From JBOFDK01 sp051656485 (GTDB lineage Bacteria > Bacillota > Clostridia > Lachnospirales > Cellulosilyticaceae): a DNA stretch of 64,000 nucleotides. Below, one piece after another: positions 14,531-23,624 of this stretch; positions within the stretch are counted from its first letter, which is position 1, and every line of letters starts with the position of its first letter. The position numbers and the translations under genes were made by a program. The stretch is taken from assembly GCA_051656485.1 (NCBI GenBank), contig JBOGBZ010000147.1:1-64000 (forward strand), given 5' to 3'. A model generated the notes under the pieces. The model worked only from the letters and a program-made list of their open reading frames with translations. It was not told the DNA's origin and ran no database searches.

Positions 14531-16633
14531 GTGGGCAAAGGCCGTAAGAAAAGAAAAAGTGTATCAGGTGGCGTTGATTACTCTGAATATACTAAAGCGT
14601 TTGCAAAAATTCCATTTGTTACAAAGAGCGCCAATCAACAAAAAGGCGAAGAGCTTAATAAGGCATGCTTTGAGATCTTAGAGGTTACGAAGTCAGCAGA
14701 TGGCACGAAAGGTATCTTAGTAGGTTATGCGAATAAGTACAATGTAATAGACCTTCAGGGGGATATTATGATTAAGGGTGCATTTGCTGATGATATCGGC
14801 AAGACGTTCCCTTATTTGTTACAGCATAACAAGTGGGATATAGACGCTATCCTTGGAGAGGTTAAGATCTTGCAAGAGGATGACATTGGATGCAAGTGCC
14901 AAATCACTTTATTCCTAGAAAAGGATGATAGTGGTGAGTACATATTCAAAAATGCAAATAAGGCTTACCTGCTAGCACAGAAGGGGTTGTTAAAGAACTC
15001 TATCGGTGCTTTTATTTTGCAAAGAGAATACAAAGAGGAAAATGGCCAGACGGTGCGAATCATCACAAAGGCGAAGTTAAGAGAGGTTAGTGGGACATTA
15101 TTCCCTGCTAACCCTGAAAGTATTATAACTACAGTAAAAAATGAAACAGGAGGCAATACAATGGATAAGAAAATGTTACAAGCATTAGCACAACAAATGG
15201 GTAAATCAATTGAAGAAGTCGCAAAGATGTTAGGGTATGCACTCAATGGCGAAGAAGTGACAAAGATTGAAGGGGGCGCACCTGCTGCACCAGATACAAC
15301 AAGTCCACCTGCACCAATAACAAAAGAGGAAGGGGCAGAGATGAACGAAGTCTTACAAAAAGCACTTGCTATGGCACTCCAAAACATCTTCTCAGGCAAC
15401 ACACAACAACCACAGGCAACTCAAAAAGAAGATGACACCATCAATAAGGCAGATGTTGAGAAGATGATTAAAGGAGCCGTTGAGAAAGCAGGGTTAACAC
15501 TAAAAGGAGGCAAGGATGATATGCCTGAGTATATTTCAAAGAATGAAGAAAAGCTTAAAGCGTTCGGAGAAACGGAAAACGGAAGAGTCAAATTAGAGGG
15601 TGCGGCATTTGCTGAAACAAGTAAAGCCTTCATGGATCCAGCTGGGGCGACACAAGGAACACTCCTTACAGTGGAAAATCGTTCATTCCTTGCATACGTA
15701 CAACCAAAGCTTACTATGTGGGATGTATGTAATGTGTCAAACGATGACTCGATGGCAGCAGAGTTTATCATTGACCTTTGGGATGGGGATGTATCTGAAG
15801 AGCTTAAGCCAGGTCAAGATGACAATGAGCTTGATTCAAACTTCGGCATCAAAAAGGTTATGGCTAACCGTATTGCCACACATGTTGACGTACCAGTTAA
15901 CATGCTACGTAATAAGAACATCATCGAGCTTGCTACATACCTTCAAACAAAGATTGGCGCTAAGCTTAAACTTAAAGCAAATAATAAGTTTGCAATTGGT
16001 ACAGGTGATGGTATTGATGGTATTCAAGGTATCTTTAAGGCAACTGATATACCAGTAGTAGAAATCGCTACTGATTTACCAACACTTAAAGACATTAACA
16101 AGATGGTAGCTGCTATTCCTTCACGTTACGATGACCATCCAATGGTTGCCATCATGTCAAAGACCATGCTTTACCACCTATACGACTTAGAGCTAGACAA
16201 TCAAAAGCCTCTTATCCGCTCATTGGGTAACCAAACAGGATCAATAGATTCACTCTTTGGTAAATACCCTATCATTCAAGATGATAACGCAGGAAATGAA
16301 ATCATCTTTGGTGATATTAATCGTGGCTACGGCATCCACCTACAAATTGACGTAGAGATTGACCGTGATGATAAAATCCTCTTCACAAAGGGTCTTACAC
16401 GAATCCAAGGACGTATCTTCGTTGGTGGAAGAGTTATTGACCAACACGGCTTAGTTAAAATGAAAAAAGCGGTTGTAAGAAGTGCACCTATGAACATGAT
16501 GGTAAATGAAGGTGAAGGTGCAGCACTTGAAGATCTCTCAGTACCAGAGCTTAAAGCATTGTGTAAAGAGCGTGGTTTAACTGGCTATTCTGCACTTGAT
16601 AAGGCTGAATTAGTAGCACTATTGAAAGGATGA
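14531..16633 (+). CDS. Prohead protease - scaffold - major capsid fusion protein
   Basis: 700 residues from GTG after AAAGGAGGTACACCA. Residues ~40-205 are an HK97-type S78 prohead protease (VIDLQGDIMIKGAFADDI, LLQHNKWDIDAILGEV with the catalytic His, LLKNSIGAFI with the catalytic Ser). Residues ~211-340 are a Gln/Pro/Glu-rich helical scaffold-like (delta) region. Residues ~345-650 are an HK97-fold capsid (WDVCNVSNDDSMAAEFIIDL, LKLKANNKFAIGTGDGIDGI). The last ~35 (LSVPELKALCKERGL) resemble a SAP/HeH domain. An internal ribosome site and ATG at 15161 could also yield the capsid part separately. Confidence 0.9.
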   Translation: MGKGRKKRKSVSGGVDYSEYTKAFAKIPFVTKSANQQKGEELNKACFEILEVTKSADGTKGILVGYANKYNVIDLQGDIMIKGAFADDIGKTFPYLLQHNKWDIDAILGEVKILQEDDIGCKCQITLFLEKDDSGEYIFKNANKAYLLAQKGLLKNSIGAFILQREYKEENGQTVRIITKAKLREVSGTLFPANPESIITTVKNETGGNTMDKKMLQALAQQMGKSIEEVAKMLGYALNGEEVTKIEGGAPAAPDTTSPPAPITKEEGAEMNEVLQKALAMALQNIFSGNTQQPQATQKEDDTINKADVEKMIKGAVEKAGLTLKGGKDDMPEYISKNEEKLKAFGETENGRVKLEGAAFAETSKAFMDPAGATQGTLLTVENRSFLAYVQPKLTMWDVCNVSNDDSMAAEFIIDLWDGDVSEELKPGQDDNELDSNFGIKKVMANRIATHVDVPVNMLRNKNIIELATYLQTKIGAKLKLKANNKFAIGTGDGIDGIQGIFKATDIPVVEIATDLPTLKDINKMVAAIPSRYDDHPMVAIMSKTMLYHLYDLELDNQKPLIRSLGNQTGSIDSLFGKYPIIQDDNAGNEIIFGDINRGYGIHLQIDVEIDRDDKILFTKGLTRIQGRIFVGGRVIDQHGLVKMKKAVVRSAPMNMMVNEGEGAALEDLSVPELKALCKERGLTGYSALDKAELVALLKG
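15148..15163 (+). promoter_or_regulatory. Internal ribosome site and start codon in the capsid gene
   Basis: A perfect AGGAGG lies seven bases before an in-frame ATG (15161), exactly at the protease/scaffold junction (residue 211). It looks like the former start of a separate capsid gene and may still give the excess capsid protein needed over protease. Confidence 0.7.
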
Positions 16634-16637
16634 TGTC

Positions 16638-17234
16638 ATGTGCAGTATAGATGGTCTTAAGCAGCATATTGGACAATCGAATATTGAAGAGACTCAGCTT
16701 AAGTTCCTGTTGGATGCTTACCTCACAAAGGTAAGCTCTCTAATAGGTAAAGACCTGCTCCTTGAAGCGTATCAAGAGACAATTAAAGGGGATGGCCAAC
16801 AGTGTATTTACCTAGAGGTTACGCCAGTATTCGATGTTATCCAGGTGCTTAGCGAAGATGGTGCTTTGCCAACGAATACCTATCAGCTTATTGGTAATGC
16901 AATCTATAAAGATGGTGGGTGGCAAGGGAAATATACAACAGTGGGGATGAGTGCCATTAAGTACTCATCGCTAGAAAACTATATTGTTATCTATAGAGCA
17001 GGCTATTTGACACAGGAGATTATACAGGCACTTGCTGATGATGGGGAGGATGTAACAGGCCTAAAGCCAAACTTCCCACAAGATTTGGAGCTTCTTATTT
17101 ATGAGTCTGTCAAAAATCATATTAACGCAGGTGGCAAAGAGATTAAGGCTTACGCCATCGATGATGTGAGGTATGAATACGTGACTATGAACGAGAGTTA
17201 CATCGATGTACTGAAGAAGTACAAGGGTGAATGA
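16638..17234 (+). CDS. Head-tail connector protein (gp6-like)
   Basis: 198 residues, starting four bases after the capsid stop. N-terminal helices (EETQLKFLLDAYLTKVSSLI) and a beta-rich centre, C-terminal helix (PQDLELLIYESVKNHINAGG), as in HK97 gp6/SPP1 gp15 ring proteins. Position after the capsid gene supports a role as adaptor bound to the portal. Assignment rests on position and general fold pattern. Confidence 0.7.
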   Translation: MCSIDGLKQHIGQSNIEETQLKFLLDAYLTKVSSLIGKDLLLEAYQETIKGDGQQCIYLEVTPVFDVIQVLSEDGALPTNTYQLIGNAIYKDGGWQGKYTTVGMSAIKYSSLENYIVIYRAGYLTQEIIQALADDGEDVTGLKPNFPQDLELLIYESVKNHINAGGKEIKAYAIDDVRYEYVTMNESYIDVLKKYKGE

Positions 17235-17235
17235 T

Positions 17236-17811
17236 ATGTTTAATGTCAAAATTACTGTAAGAGATAATAAAGAACGTGCTGAGGCAGTGAAGGCAGAGCT
17301 TGCGAAGCTTAGAGGTATGAAGATACAAATCGGTGTCTTTGGAAGTGATGAGTACGCAATGATTGCAGAGGTTCATGAATTTGGCCGAACGATCTATGTG
17401 CCACCACATCACAAAACGACTTATCATAAACTGGGTAAGGACTATGCCTTTAAAAAGGGCTTTGCCAAAAAGAAAAGCGCTAACTTTGCTATGCGTAGCC
17501 AAAGTAAAGGCTACTCTATACGGATACCAGCTAGACCTTTCATAAGAGGTACTTTTGACAAGAAAAAGGCTGAGATTGACGCGGCAGCTCATTACTGCAT
17601 TCAATCTATCTTAAGAGGTACATCGGCAGAGGTGGCTTACCAGCAATTTGCAATGGAATTACAAGGACTTACACAGAGCTATCTTACAGAACTTAAAACG
17701 CCAGCCAATAAACCGAGTACTATCAAGAAGAAAAAAAGTAGTAACCCACTTGTTGATACAGGTGAGTTGAAAAAGCGGATAGCGTTCAAAGTAGTGAAAG
17801 GAGCAATGTGA
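17236..17811 (+). CDS. Neck/head-completion protein (HK97 gp10 / Mu gpG-like)
   Basis: 191 residues from the ATG at 17236; an in-frame GTG at 17227 is the weaker alternative. Signatures MKIQIGVFGSDEYAMIAEVHEFG, then IPARPFIRGTFDKKK and PLVDTGELKKRIAFKV match the virion morphogenesis group represented by Mu gpG and HK97 gp10 proteins. Its start lies two bases after the preceding stop and its own stop overlaps the next ATG. Confidence 0.8.
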   Translation: MFNVKITVRDNKERAEAVKAELAKLRGMKIQIGVFGSDEYAMIAEVHEFGRTIYVPPHHKTTYHKLGKDYAFKKGFAKKKSANFAMRSQSKGYSIRIPARPFIRGTFDKKKAEIDAAAHYCIQSILRGTSAEVAYQQFAMELQGLTQSYLTELKTPANKPSTIKKKKSSNPLVDTGELKKRIAFKVVKGAM

Positions 17812-18146
17812 TGGATGATGTTATTCTGTTACCTGAGCACTTGGAAGACATTCTTTTTAAGTCGAAAACAACGACTTACGTGGAAGGTGAGCTTGATCCA
17901 GTGCAAACATCAGATGAAAAGACCATTAAAGCAGTCGTTACACCACCGAAAGCTAGTGAGATACATCAATTCACAAGTGGTGGTAATAAGATAGATGTTA
18001 CGTACAAGGTGAGGACCCTCGATGCGATCATACCTAAAGCAGGCGATAGTGTGGTCATTGATGGTGAGGAGTTCTTTGTGAAGCAGGTAAAAGGTTATCG
18101 CAAGATTAGTAAACTCAAAACAATGTATGTAGGGAGGACTGATTAA
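17811..18146 (+). CDS. Head-closure/joining protein
   Basis: 111 residues, beta-rich (KIDVTYKVRTLDAIIPKAGD, VVIDGEEFFVKQVKGYRK). Small beta-barrel proteins at this place are stoppers such as SPP1 gp16. The preferred ATG at 17811 overlaps the upstream TGA. Identity inferred from position and composition. Confidence 0.6.
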   Translation: MDDVILLPEHLEDILFKSKTTTYVEGELDPVQTSDEKTIKAVVTPPKASEIHQFTSGGNKIDVTYKVRTLDAIIPKAGDSVVIDGEEFFVKQVKGYRKISKLKTMYVGRTD

Positions 18147-18670
18147 TGGCATTACATGAGGTAGTTGACGAAGTACGACAACTTATATTTAAAAATACTG
18201 GCATCAGGACTCTTTGGGAGGGCTTTAAAGATAAAAGACCACCTGATACATACATGACCATTGAGATACTTGAGCCTTACTTACCCGTGGGGGAGCAAAA
18301 GGAGTTTAAGTATCAGCCAACGTCAAACACACTGGATAGGCATACCAAAGATACTTATGAGAGTCTATTACAATTCAAAATCTATGGAAAAGACGAGGCA
18401 AGCTGTATTATAGCTTTTTCAAAGCTTAAAAAATATGCAGTGTATCGCTTCAGAATGGACTTGATTAAGTTAAACGTTGCCTATGTTGATATGTCAGGGC
18501 TAAGAGGATTAATCAATTTTGATGAGGATGATAAAGAAGTCATCAAGACATTTGATTTAAAGATTCGGCTGACTGAAGATATTGTAGATGAGGTTGATTA
18601 TTTTGATAAAGGCGTTATAGGTGTAGGCACACCAATTAATAAAATAGAAGTGAATTTCGAAAGGAAGTGA
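18146..18670 (+). CDS. Tail/neck terminator protein (LIC_12616-like)
   Basis: 174 residues. Pattern EVVDEVRQLIFKNTGIRTLW, YMTIEILEPYLPVG, LLQFKIYGKDEASCIIAFSK resembles the neck-terminator group found before DUF3383 sheath genes in contractile-tailed phages. It would cap the tail tube and sheath. Stop and start overlap with the preceding gene. Confidence 0.7.
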   Translation: MALHEVVDEVRQLIFKNTGIRTLWEGFKDKRPPDTYMTIEILEPYLPVGEQKEFKYQPTSNTLDRHTKDTYESLLQFKIYGKDEASCIIAFSKLKKYAVYRFRMDLIKLNVAYVDMSGLRGLINFDEDDKEVIKTFDLKIRLTEDIVDEVDYFDKGVIGVGTPINKIEVNFERK

Positions 18671-18675
18671 CGTAG

Positions 18676-19722
18676 ATGGCATTTGATTTTAGTGACATTG
18701 AAGTAGTAATCAATAGGGATGCGCCCTATTCGTCCCCAGGTGGATTTGGAAATATCCTATTAGTAGACATTACAGGAGCAAAGGCTCTAAAAACGTACTA
18801 CGATATGGAAGAGGTTAAGAAGGACTTTGAGGGTAAAACTGAAGTGCTTCGAATGGCAAACATTTGCTTTAACCAAGCAGATAAGCAGGGCAATAAGATT
18901 AAGATTAACGCCTTGAAAATCTTAGGTATTCTACCAACTGAAACAGTTGGAGAAGAATACAAGGGTATTGCTGATGCTTTAGCAAATGATAGAGACTATG
19001 TATGGATCATCAGCACAGATGTAGATGATGACAATCTGAAGAAGTATTTATCAGACTTTGCAGAAGCGAACCAAAAACTTTATTCTGTCGCGATTAAGGA
19101 TGGAAGCACATTTGACTATACGGACAAATATTACACCATCCCTAACCGTGTAGAGGAAGATACCAACGGAGCCTATAAGCGTGTGGACTGTATTGCTGCT
19201 TCTTGTGCTGCACGTTCTACTGGTAGTTACAATCCTAAGTTTATGAATATCCTTGGGGTTGACCCTCTTACTGGTAAGCAAGCAACGATGGAGGCGTATA
19301 GTAAGAAAATCAATATCTATGTTCAAAGTGGTAACTTCAAGAGCTATCGCGATGGCTTTGTAGGGAAGCAGGGAATGTATATTGATGATGTAGTCAATCC
19401 GCTCTATTTGGCTACGATGATGAAGGATAATCTAAATACACTTCTTCACTTTGAAGAGAAGATTAGTTTTGATTATGCAGGATTTGCACTCATCGAGGCA
19501 CGTCTGGTGGTTGCTTTAGATTTCTGTACAAGAGCAGGCATTGTCAAAAAGGCAGCAGATGGCACAGGTATTTACAAAGTACATATGCCTGACCCTGCCA
19601 ATATTAATCCAGTAGACTTAAGTGAGCGTGTGCTTAGAGATGTCGTTGTCGAGTATACACCAAGTATTCCTATCAATGGCATTTCACCAGTAGCATTACG
19701 TATCCGATTAGAGGATCTATAA
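18676..19722 (+). CDS. Contractile tail sheath protein (DUF3383 type)
   Basis: 348 residues. Signatures SSPGGFGNILLVDITGAKAL, a nucleotide-fold-like middle (DYVWIISTDVDDDNLKKYL) and a C-terminal insertion domain (FDYAGFALIEARLVVALDF, then YTPSIPINGISPVALRIRLE). The family replaces the classic gpFI sheath in many clostridial myoviruses. Its presence shows that the phage has a contractile tail. Confidence 0.85.
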   Translation: MAFDFSDIEVVINRDAPYSSPGGFGNILLVDITGAKALKTYYDMEEVKKDFEGKTEVLRMANICFNQADKQGNKIKINALKILGILPTETVGEEYKGIADALANDRDYVWIISTDVDDDNLKKYLSDFAEANQKLYSVAIKDGSTFDYTDKYYTIPNRVEEDTNGAYKRVDCIAASCAARSTGSYNPKFMNILGVDPLTGKQATMEAYSKKINIYVQSGNFKSYRDGFVGKQGMYIDDVVNPLYLATMMKDNLNTLLHFEEKISFDYAGFALIEARLVVALDFCTRAGIVKKAADGTGIYKVHMPDPANINPVDLSERVLRDVVVEYTPSIPINGISPVALRIRLEDL

Positions 19723-19737
19723 GAAGGGAGCATATAA

Positions 19738-20148
19738 ATGAGTAGATTGAGTACAATTGATGCATTAAAAGATAACTGTATCGTAAATGGGAAGCTTATC
19801 ACAGGCTATGCAGATGAAGACGGTATCACAGTGACAGATAATGATGCGGTGATGACAACGACTATTGGTGTTAAGGGAGAGGGCTATCGTAGTGCACATG
19901 CAGCAGTAACGTCAAAGATCACCTTAAGGCTTAATCCTAATAGCGAAAGTGCAGCATACCTGATGTCACTACACAATGGAAGAGTGACAGGGTTTCCGAT
20001 AGTGGTGACATCAGCCAACGACTTAGCAGTTACAAAAGTAAGTGCGCCTGACTGTGCAATTGTCAAAGCACCTGATATTAATTTTGCAAGCAAGAGCTAT
20101 AAGCCTTTAACTTTTGAGATAGAGGCTATTGGCTTAAAGCGTTATTAA
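19738..20148 (+). CDS. Tail tube protein
   Basis: 136 residues, beta-rich with KLITGYADEDGITVTDNDAV and SKITLRLNPNSESAAYLMSL; resembles the DUF3277 structural proteins that follow DUF3383 sheaths. Expected to polymerise into the inner tube under the sheath. AAGAAGGGAG ribosome site. Confidence 0.8.
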   Translation: MSRLSTIDALKDNCIVNGKLITGYADEDGITVTDNDAVMTTTIGVKGEGYRSAHAAVTSKITLRLNPNSESAAYLMSLHNGRVTGFPIVVTSANDLAVTKVSAPDCAIVKAPDINFASKSYKPLTFEIEAIGLKRY

Positions 20149-20166
20149 AATACAAAAAATGTTACA

Positions 20167-20202
20167 TAAAGGGGCTGTTTCGTTCATGAAATGGCCTTTT
20201 TT
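20167..20202 (+). terminator. Partial terminator after the tail tube gene
   Basis: An imperfect stem of AAAGGGGC...TTTC and GAAA...GGCCTTT, followed by a T6 run and then the next gene. A leaky terminator here would leave sheath and tube messages in excess over chaperone and tape measure messages. Confidence 0.55.
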
Positions 20203-20227
20203 GTGCTACAAGAGGAGGAAAACGTAC

Positions 20228-20602
20228 ATGAAGGACGTTATTATGAAATTCCCTGTATTGATTAATGTGGGCTATGAAACAAAGGAAATAGAGCAGGAGG
20301 GGATTGATGAAAAGGTCAAAATCAAGGTGCCTGTGCAACGACAAAAGGATCTTGTTATTCGCGCCATGAGCATGGACGAGTACTTTGAAAGTTCTCAACT
20401 TAAGAACCAAAAGGATATATGGGAGTATATCCTTGAAAAGCAACTTGTTACACCAGCCGATATGAAGAACATTGAAGCGTGGCAAAGCAATTTAGGTGCC
20501 TTAAAGTATGTCATCTCCCTATGCATTAATTTTACGCTAGAGCCTTATGCAGAAAGGTGGTTACCCTTTCACACAACATGGGAAGAGCTTACAGGTATTT
20601 GA
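20228..20602 (+). CDS. Tail assembly chaperone, frame 1
   Basis: 124 residues from the ATG at 20228, ten bases after AGAGGAGG. Beta-rich N-terminus (FPVLINVGYETKEIEQ) then helices (RQKDLVIRAMSMDEYFESSQ). It occupies the gpG/XkdN chaperone position between tube and tape measure. The 3' end overlaps a second frame (20547-20780), as is standard for tail chaperones made as short and frameshifted long forms. Confidence 0.75.
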   Translation: MKDVIMKFPVLINVGYETKEIEQEGIDEKVKIKVPVQRQKDLVIRAMSMDEYFESSQLKNQKDIWEYILEKQLVTPADMKNIEAWQSNLGALKYVISLCINFTLEPYAERWLPFHTTWEELTGI

Positions 20603-20780
20603 TGATACCATCACGATGTCTCACAGGCTTCTAAGTCGTAAATTTGAGACAGAGTATAAAAACAAGATAGACTACTGCAATATAACAGGTCAGCCAATGG
20701 CTTTTATCATGAAGTGTAGCAGTAGAGAATTTGAGACAATCGTCGAGAGCTTTATAAAGACTAGAGCGAGGAGGAGGTAA
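20547..20780 (+). CDS. Tail assembly chaperone, frame 2 (probable frameshift extension)
   Basis: Open frame of 77 codons lying +1 (equivalently -2) to the preceding gene and ending 1 base before the tape measure ATG. It lacks a ribosome site for either ATG (20547 or 20616). Charged helical sequence (LSRKFETEYKNKIDYCNITG, REFETIVESFIKTRARRR) resembles GT-type C-terminal extensions. Probably expressed only as a fusion with the upstream frame; candidate slip sites are CCC-T at the TTA-CCC-TTT codons and CACACA just after it. Confidence 0.65.
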   Translation: MQKGGYPFTQHGKSLQVFDDTITMSHRLLSRKFETEYKNKIDYCNITGQPMAFIMKCSSREFETIVESFIKTRARRR

Positions 20781-22661
20781 ATGGATGCATTAAGAAGTGT
20801 CTACTATGATGTAGAGTTTAAAGCCGATGATAATCCTCTTGAAAAGGCAGACAAGACCGTGGATGACTTGACGGAGAGCCTTGAAAAGATGGGTAAGACA
20901 GGCGAAAAGGCAGGTAAAAAGGTTGAAGACTCCTTTGATGATGCCAATGATGAGGTAGAGAAGCTTGGGAAGACTGCAAAGGGTACGACAGATACACTTG
21001 GTGGTATCGGAAGTGGAATGAAAGGAGTAGCATCAGGTATTAAAGGTATAGTTGCAGCTATTGGCATTAAGGAAATAACCCAAGGTGCGTATGAACTATC
21101 AAGAGGGTTTGCTAATGTGGAGTACACTGCTGCTAAAATTAATACATTGGCAAAGCAAGACCTTCCAATGGTGCTTGATGATATGAGGTCCCTAGCTGTT
21201 GAGTATGGTATTACTGATGCTAATATAGTCGGTGAGGCTATGTACCAAGCACTCTCAGCAGGTAGAAGCTATGAAGATTTAACCAGTGGATTCATGGAGG
21301 GGGTTTTAAAAACAAGTAAAGCAGGGTTTGTAGATCCACTTGGTGCAGTAGATCTTACTACGACTATTATGAATACATTCGATGTGGATGATGCCAATGA
21401 AATAGGCGATGTATTACTTGCCACTCAAAACAAAGGAAAAACAACCGTAAACGAAATGAGCCAGTATTATAGCAGACATTTGGCATCCTTCAATGCCATT
21501 GGTGTAGGCTATAAGGATGCTTTTGGATTGTTAGCTGAAGCGACAAAGATAGTATCCACTGCTGATGCCAGTACTGGGATAGGTGCGATTCTGGGAGAAT
21601 TCTCAAGAAGTGATAGTACAGTAAATGATTACTTTAAGGAATTGAATGGTGATACCATCCCAGAGTTTTTATCAAAAGGTGGAAGTATTACGGATGTTAT
21701 TAGAGATATTAAAAAGACGCTTGATGTAACGGCAATGCCTGCGGCAGATATGTTTGGAAGTCTAGAAGCCTCACGTACGTTTGATGCATTGACAACAAGT
21801 CTGGAATCTTTGGCAGAATCAATTTCATATGTAGGAGAATCTACTGGTGAATTAGAAGGTGCATTTAAAACCATGAATGAAACCACAAAATCTGAACTTG
21901 ATAAAATGCAAGCAACCATAGAAAATTCAAAGATTTCAATTGGTGAAGCATTAACACCAGCTGTGACGGAGTCAACTGCCAAGATAGCAGATGTTATCAG
22001 TTTTCTTACTAGTGGGGACACAAGCATGAGTAATACTAAGGCTTGGATGGAGTCAACTGGATTTGATAAAAATAAACATGGGACATATGAAGAATTTAAG
22101 ACGAAGAAGAAGTTTGTAGATATGGAAGGGGATAATCTTCTAAATCCTGAATACTACGCCGCTGGGAAAAACGAATCTAATATAGGTGAAATTGCCTCTG
22201 AATCTAAAAGGAAGTCCGCGAAAAAAGATATGGAATTTACTTTAGGATATGCAATAGAGCTTGCAGATAAAGATACTTTAAAAGCATATAAGGATCAAGT
22301 TTCTAAGCAACAAGAAGAGTATGAAGAAAAATACAAAAATGCTTCAGGGTATGAACGTTTTGAAGTGGAAGCGATCTTAGATATGAATAAGACTATGCTA
22401 GATATGTTAACTAAAAATGAAAGTATCATTAATCCAATGGACTTTATGAGTATATCAGACAGAGTAGCACTTGCAGACCAACTCAATGAAATTAATAATA
22501 GCACAGCACAGACATTCACCACAAATGTTACAAATCATATTAATGTTTCACCAGCAGAACGCCATATGGCAAATGAAATTGCTAGAGAGATTGAAAAGAG
22601 TACGATAGCGTACATACCAAAGGCAAGTAATAAATATGATTCGGTCATGATGGCGAAGTAG
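20781..22661 (+). CDS. Tail tape measure protein
   Basis: 626 residues. Charged coiled-coil N-terminus (NPLEKADKTVDDLTESLEKM), Gly-rich hydrophobic segment (GGIGSGMKGVASGIKGIVAA), then the conserved tape-measure core (EAMYQALSAGRSYEDLTSG, FGLLAEATKIVSTADASTGI). The C-terminal part contains long helices. It sets tail length; 626 residues predicts a fairly short tail. AGGAGG ribosome site. Confidence 0.92.
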   Translation: MDALRSVYYDVEFKADDNPLEKADKTVDDLTESLEKMGKTGEKAGKKVEDSFDDANDEVEKLGKTAKGTTDTLGGIGSGMKGVASGIKGIVAAIGIKEITQGAYELSRGFANVEYTAAKINTLAKQDLPMVLDDMRSLAVEYGITDANIVGEAMYQALSAGRSYEDLTSGFMEGVLKTSKAGFVDPLGAVDLTTTIMNTFDVDDANEIGDVLLATQNKGKTTVNEMSQYYSRHLASFNAIGVGYKDAFGLLAEATKIVSTADASTGIGAILGEFSRSDSTVNDYFKELNGDTIPEFLSKGGSITDVIRDIKKTLDVTAMPAADMFGSLEASRTFDALTTSLESLAESISYVGESTGELEGAFKTMNETTKSELDKMQATIENSKISIGEALTPAVTESTAKIADVISFLTSGDTSMSNTKAWMESTGFDKNKHGTYEEFKTKKKFVDMEGDNLLNPEYYAAGKNESNIGEIASESKRKSAKKDMEFTLGYAIELADKDTLKAYKDQVSKQQEEYEEKYKNASGYERFEVEAILDMNKTMLDMLTKNESIINPMDFMSISDRVALADQLNEINNSTAQTFTTNVTNHINVSPAERHMANEIAREIEKSTIAYIPKASNKYDSVMMAK

Positions 22662-22673
22662 GAGGCGAATAGG

Positions 22674-23273
22674 ATGTTAACGAATCAAACAACAGGTGAA
22701 ATATTAACATTTAGCCTTATCGCTCAGGAAGATATGACCCATGAAGCAGATGTCACAAGTGAACCTACTGAAGCAGGCTACGAGATAAGTGATGGGATGC
22801 TTACGCGTAATGCAACACTTAGCGTTAAAGGGAAGAATGGTGTATTGCAGTTAAGCAATCTATCGAGCGAGATCAATGGCGTAGCTGAAGCTATTAGTAT
22901 TTTGGCCAAGTGGCAAAGGGAAGCGCATTTATTGCATTATGCCTATCGAAATGGTTTTGCTAATTGTGTCTTAAAGAAGTTTAAGATACGGCAGACACCG
23001 AAAGAACGCTATGGCTACGAGTTTGAACTTGAACTAGAGCAGATAAGAATTGTAAGAGCTGCCACGACAAAGGTGACTGGGAAGACAAAGCCTGATGGTA
23101 TTATCGCAAAGCAGATAGCCGAAAAGGAAAAGAAGTCTTCAGGTGGTGGCAAGCGTACAACAACTGGATCTAAAAAGGCAAAAGAGCCGTTACTTACAAA
23201 TGATCAGAAGAAAGCCATTAAGAATACACAAGTCACTGAGTATGGGGGATATACCCCACCTAGTGCAATATAG
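22674..23273 (+). CDS. Baseplate protein, Dit-like N-terminal domain
   Basis: 199 residues. The N-terminal ~135 form a beta-rich domain (GYEISDGMLTRNATLSVKGK, YGYEFELELEQIRIV). The rest is a Lys/Ser-rich flexible tail. The layout fits Dit-like N-terminal proteins downstream of tape measure genes in myoviruses. Likely initiator of the tail tube on the baseplate hub. Confidence 0.65.
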   Translation: MLTNQTTGEILTFSLIAQEDMTHEADVTSEPTEAGYEISDGMLTRNATLSVKGKNGVLQLSNLSSEINGVAEAISILAKWQREAHLLHYAYRNGFANCVLKKFKIRQTPKERYGYEFELELEQIRIVRAATTKVTGKTKPDGIIAKQIAEKEKKSSGGGKRTTTGSKKAKEPLLTNDQKKAIKNTQVTEYGGYTPPSAI

Positions 23274-23284
23274 GAGGATGATAT

Positions 23285-23623
23285 ATGATTGATTTACCAA
23301 TACTTGAGCTTTCTCCTGATAAGTACTTAGGTGAAACCATACAGTATGAGATACAAGGCAAGTTATTGACGTTATCAACGCGGTATAATCCTTATCATGA
23401 CTTCTATACGATTGACGTGCAGTGTAATAGTCAGTATATCCTTACAGGGCATAAGCTAGTAACTGGTGTAGACCTACTGGACTACTACCGTGATGTTAAT
23501 GGCATTGATGGTACTGTGCCTAATATTAAACTAATCCCTACGATGTTTAATCGTGAACATGAAGTGATAGGCATAGAGGATTATGGTACCAATAGTGCCA
23601 TCGTCGTTATAGAGGAGGGTTAG
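23285..23623 (+). CDS. Baseplate plug protein (Pam3 gp18-like)
   Basis: 112 residues, almost all beta strands (IQYEIQGKLLTLSTRYNPYH, FYTIDVQCNSQYILTGHKLV). Proteins with this size, pattern and position are described as baseplate plug proteins in cyanophage Pam3 and relatives. AGGAGGATGAT ribosome site. Confidence 0.65.
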   Translation: MIDLPILELSPDKYLGETIQYEIQGKLLTLSTRYNPYHDFYTIDVQCNSQYILTGHKLVTGVDLLDYYRDVNGIDGTVPNIKLIPTMFNREHEVIGIEDYGTNSAIVVIEEG

Positions 23624-23624
23624 T

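Noticed and set aside
14965..15402. 145-codon minus-strand frame
   Set aside because: Antisense to the protease-capsid gene; Ser/Ala/Ile-rich composition typical of a reversed frame.
15600..16058. 152-codon plus-strand frame
   Set aside because: Out-of-frame shadow within the capsid gene, no ribosome site, no domain.
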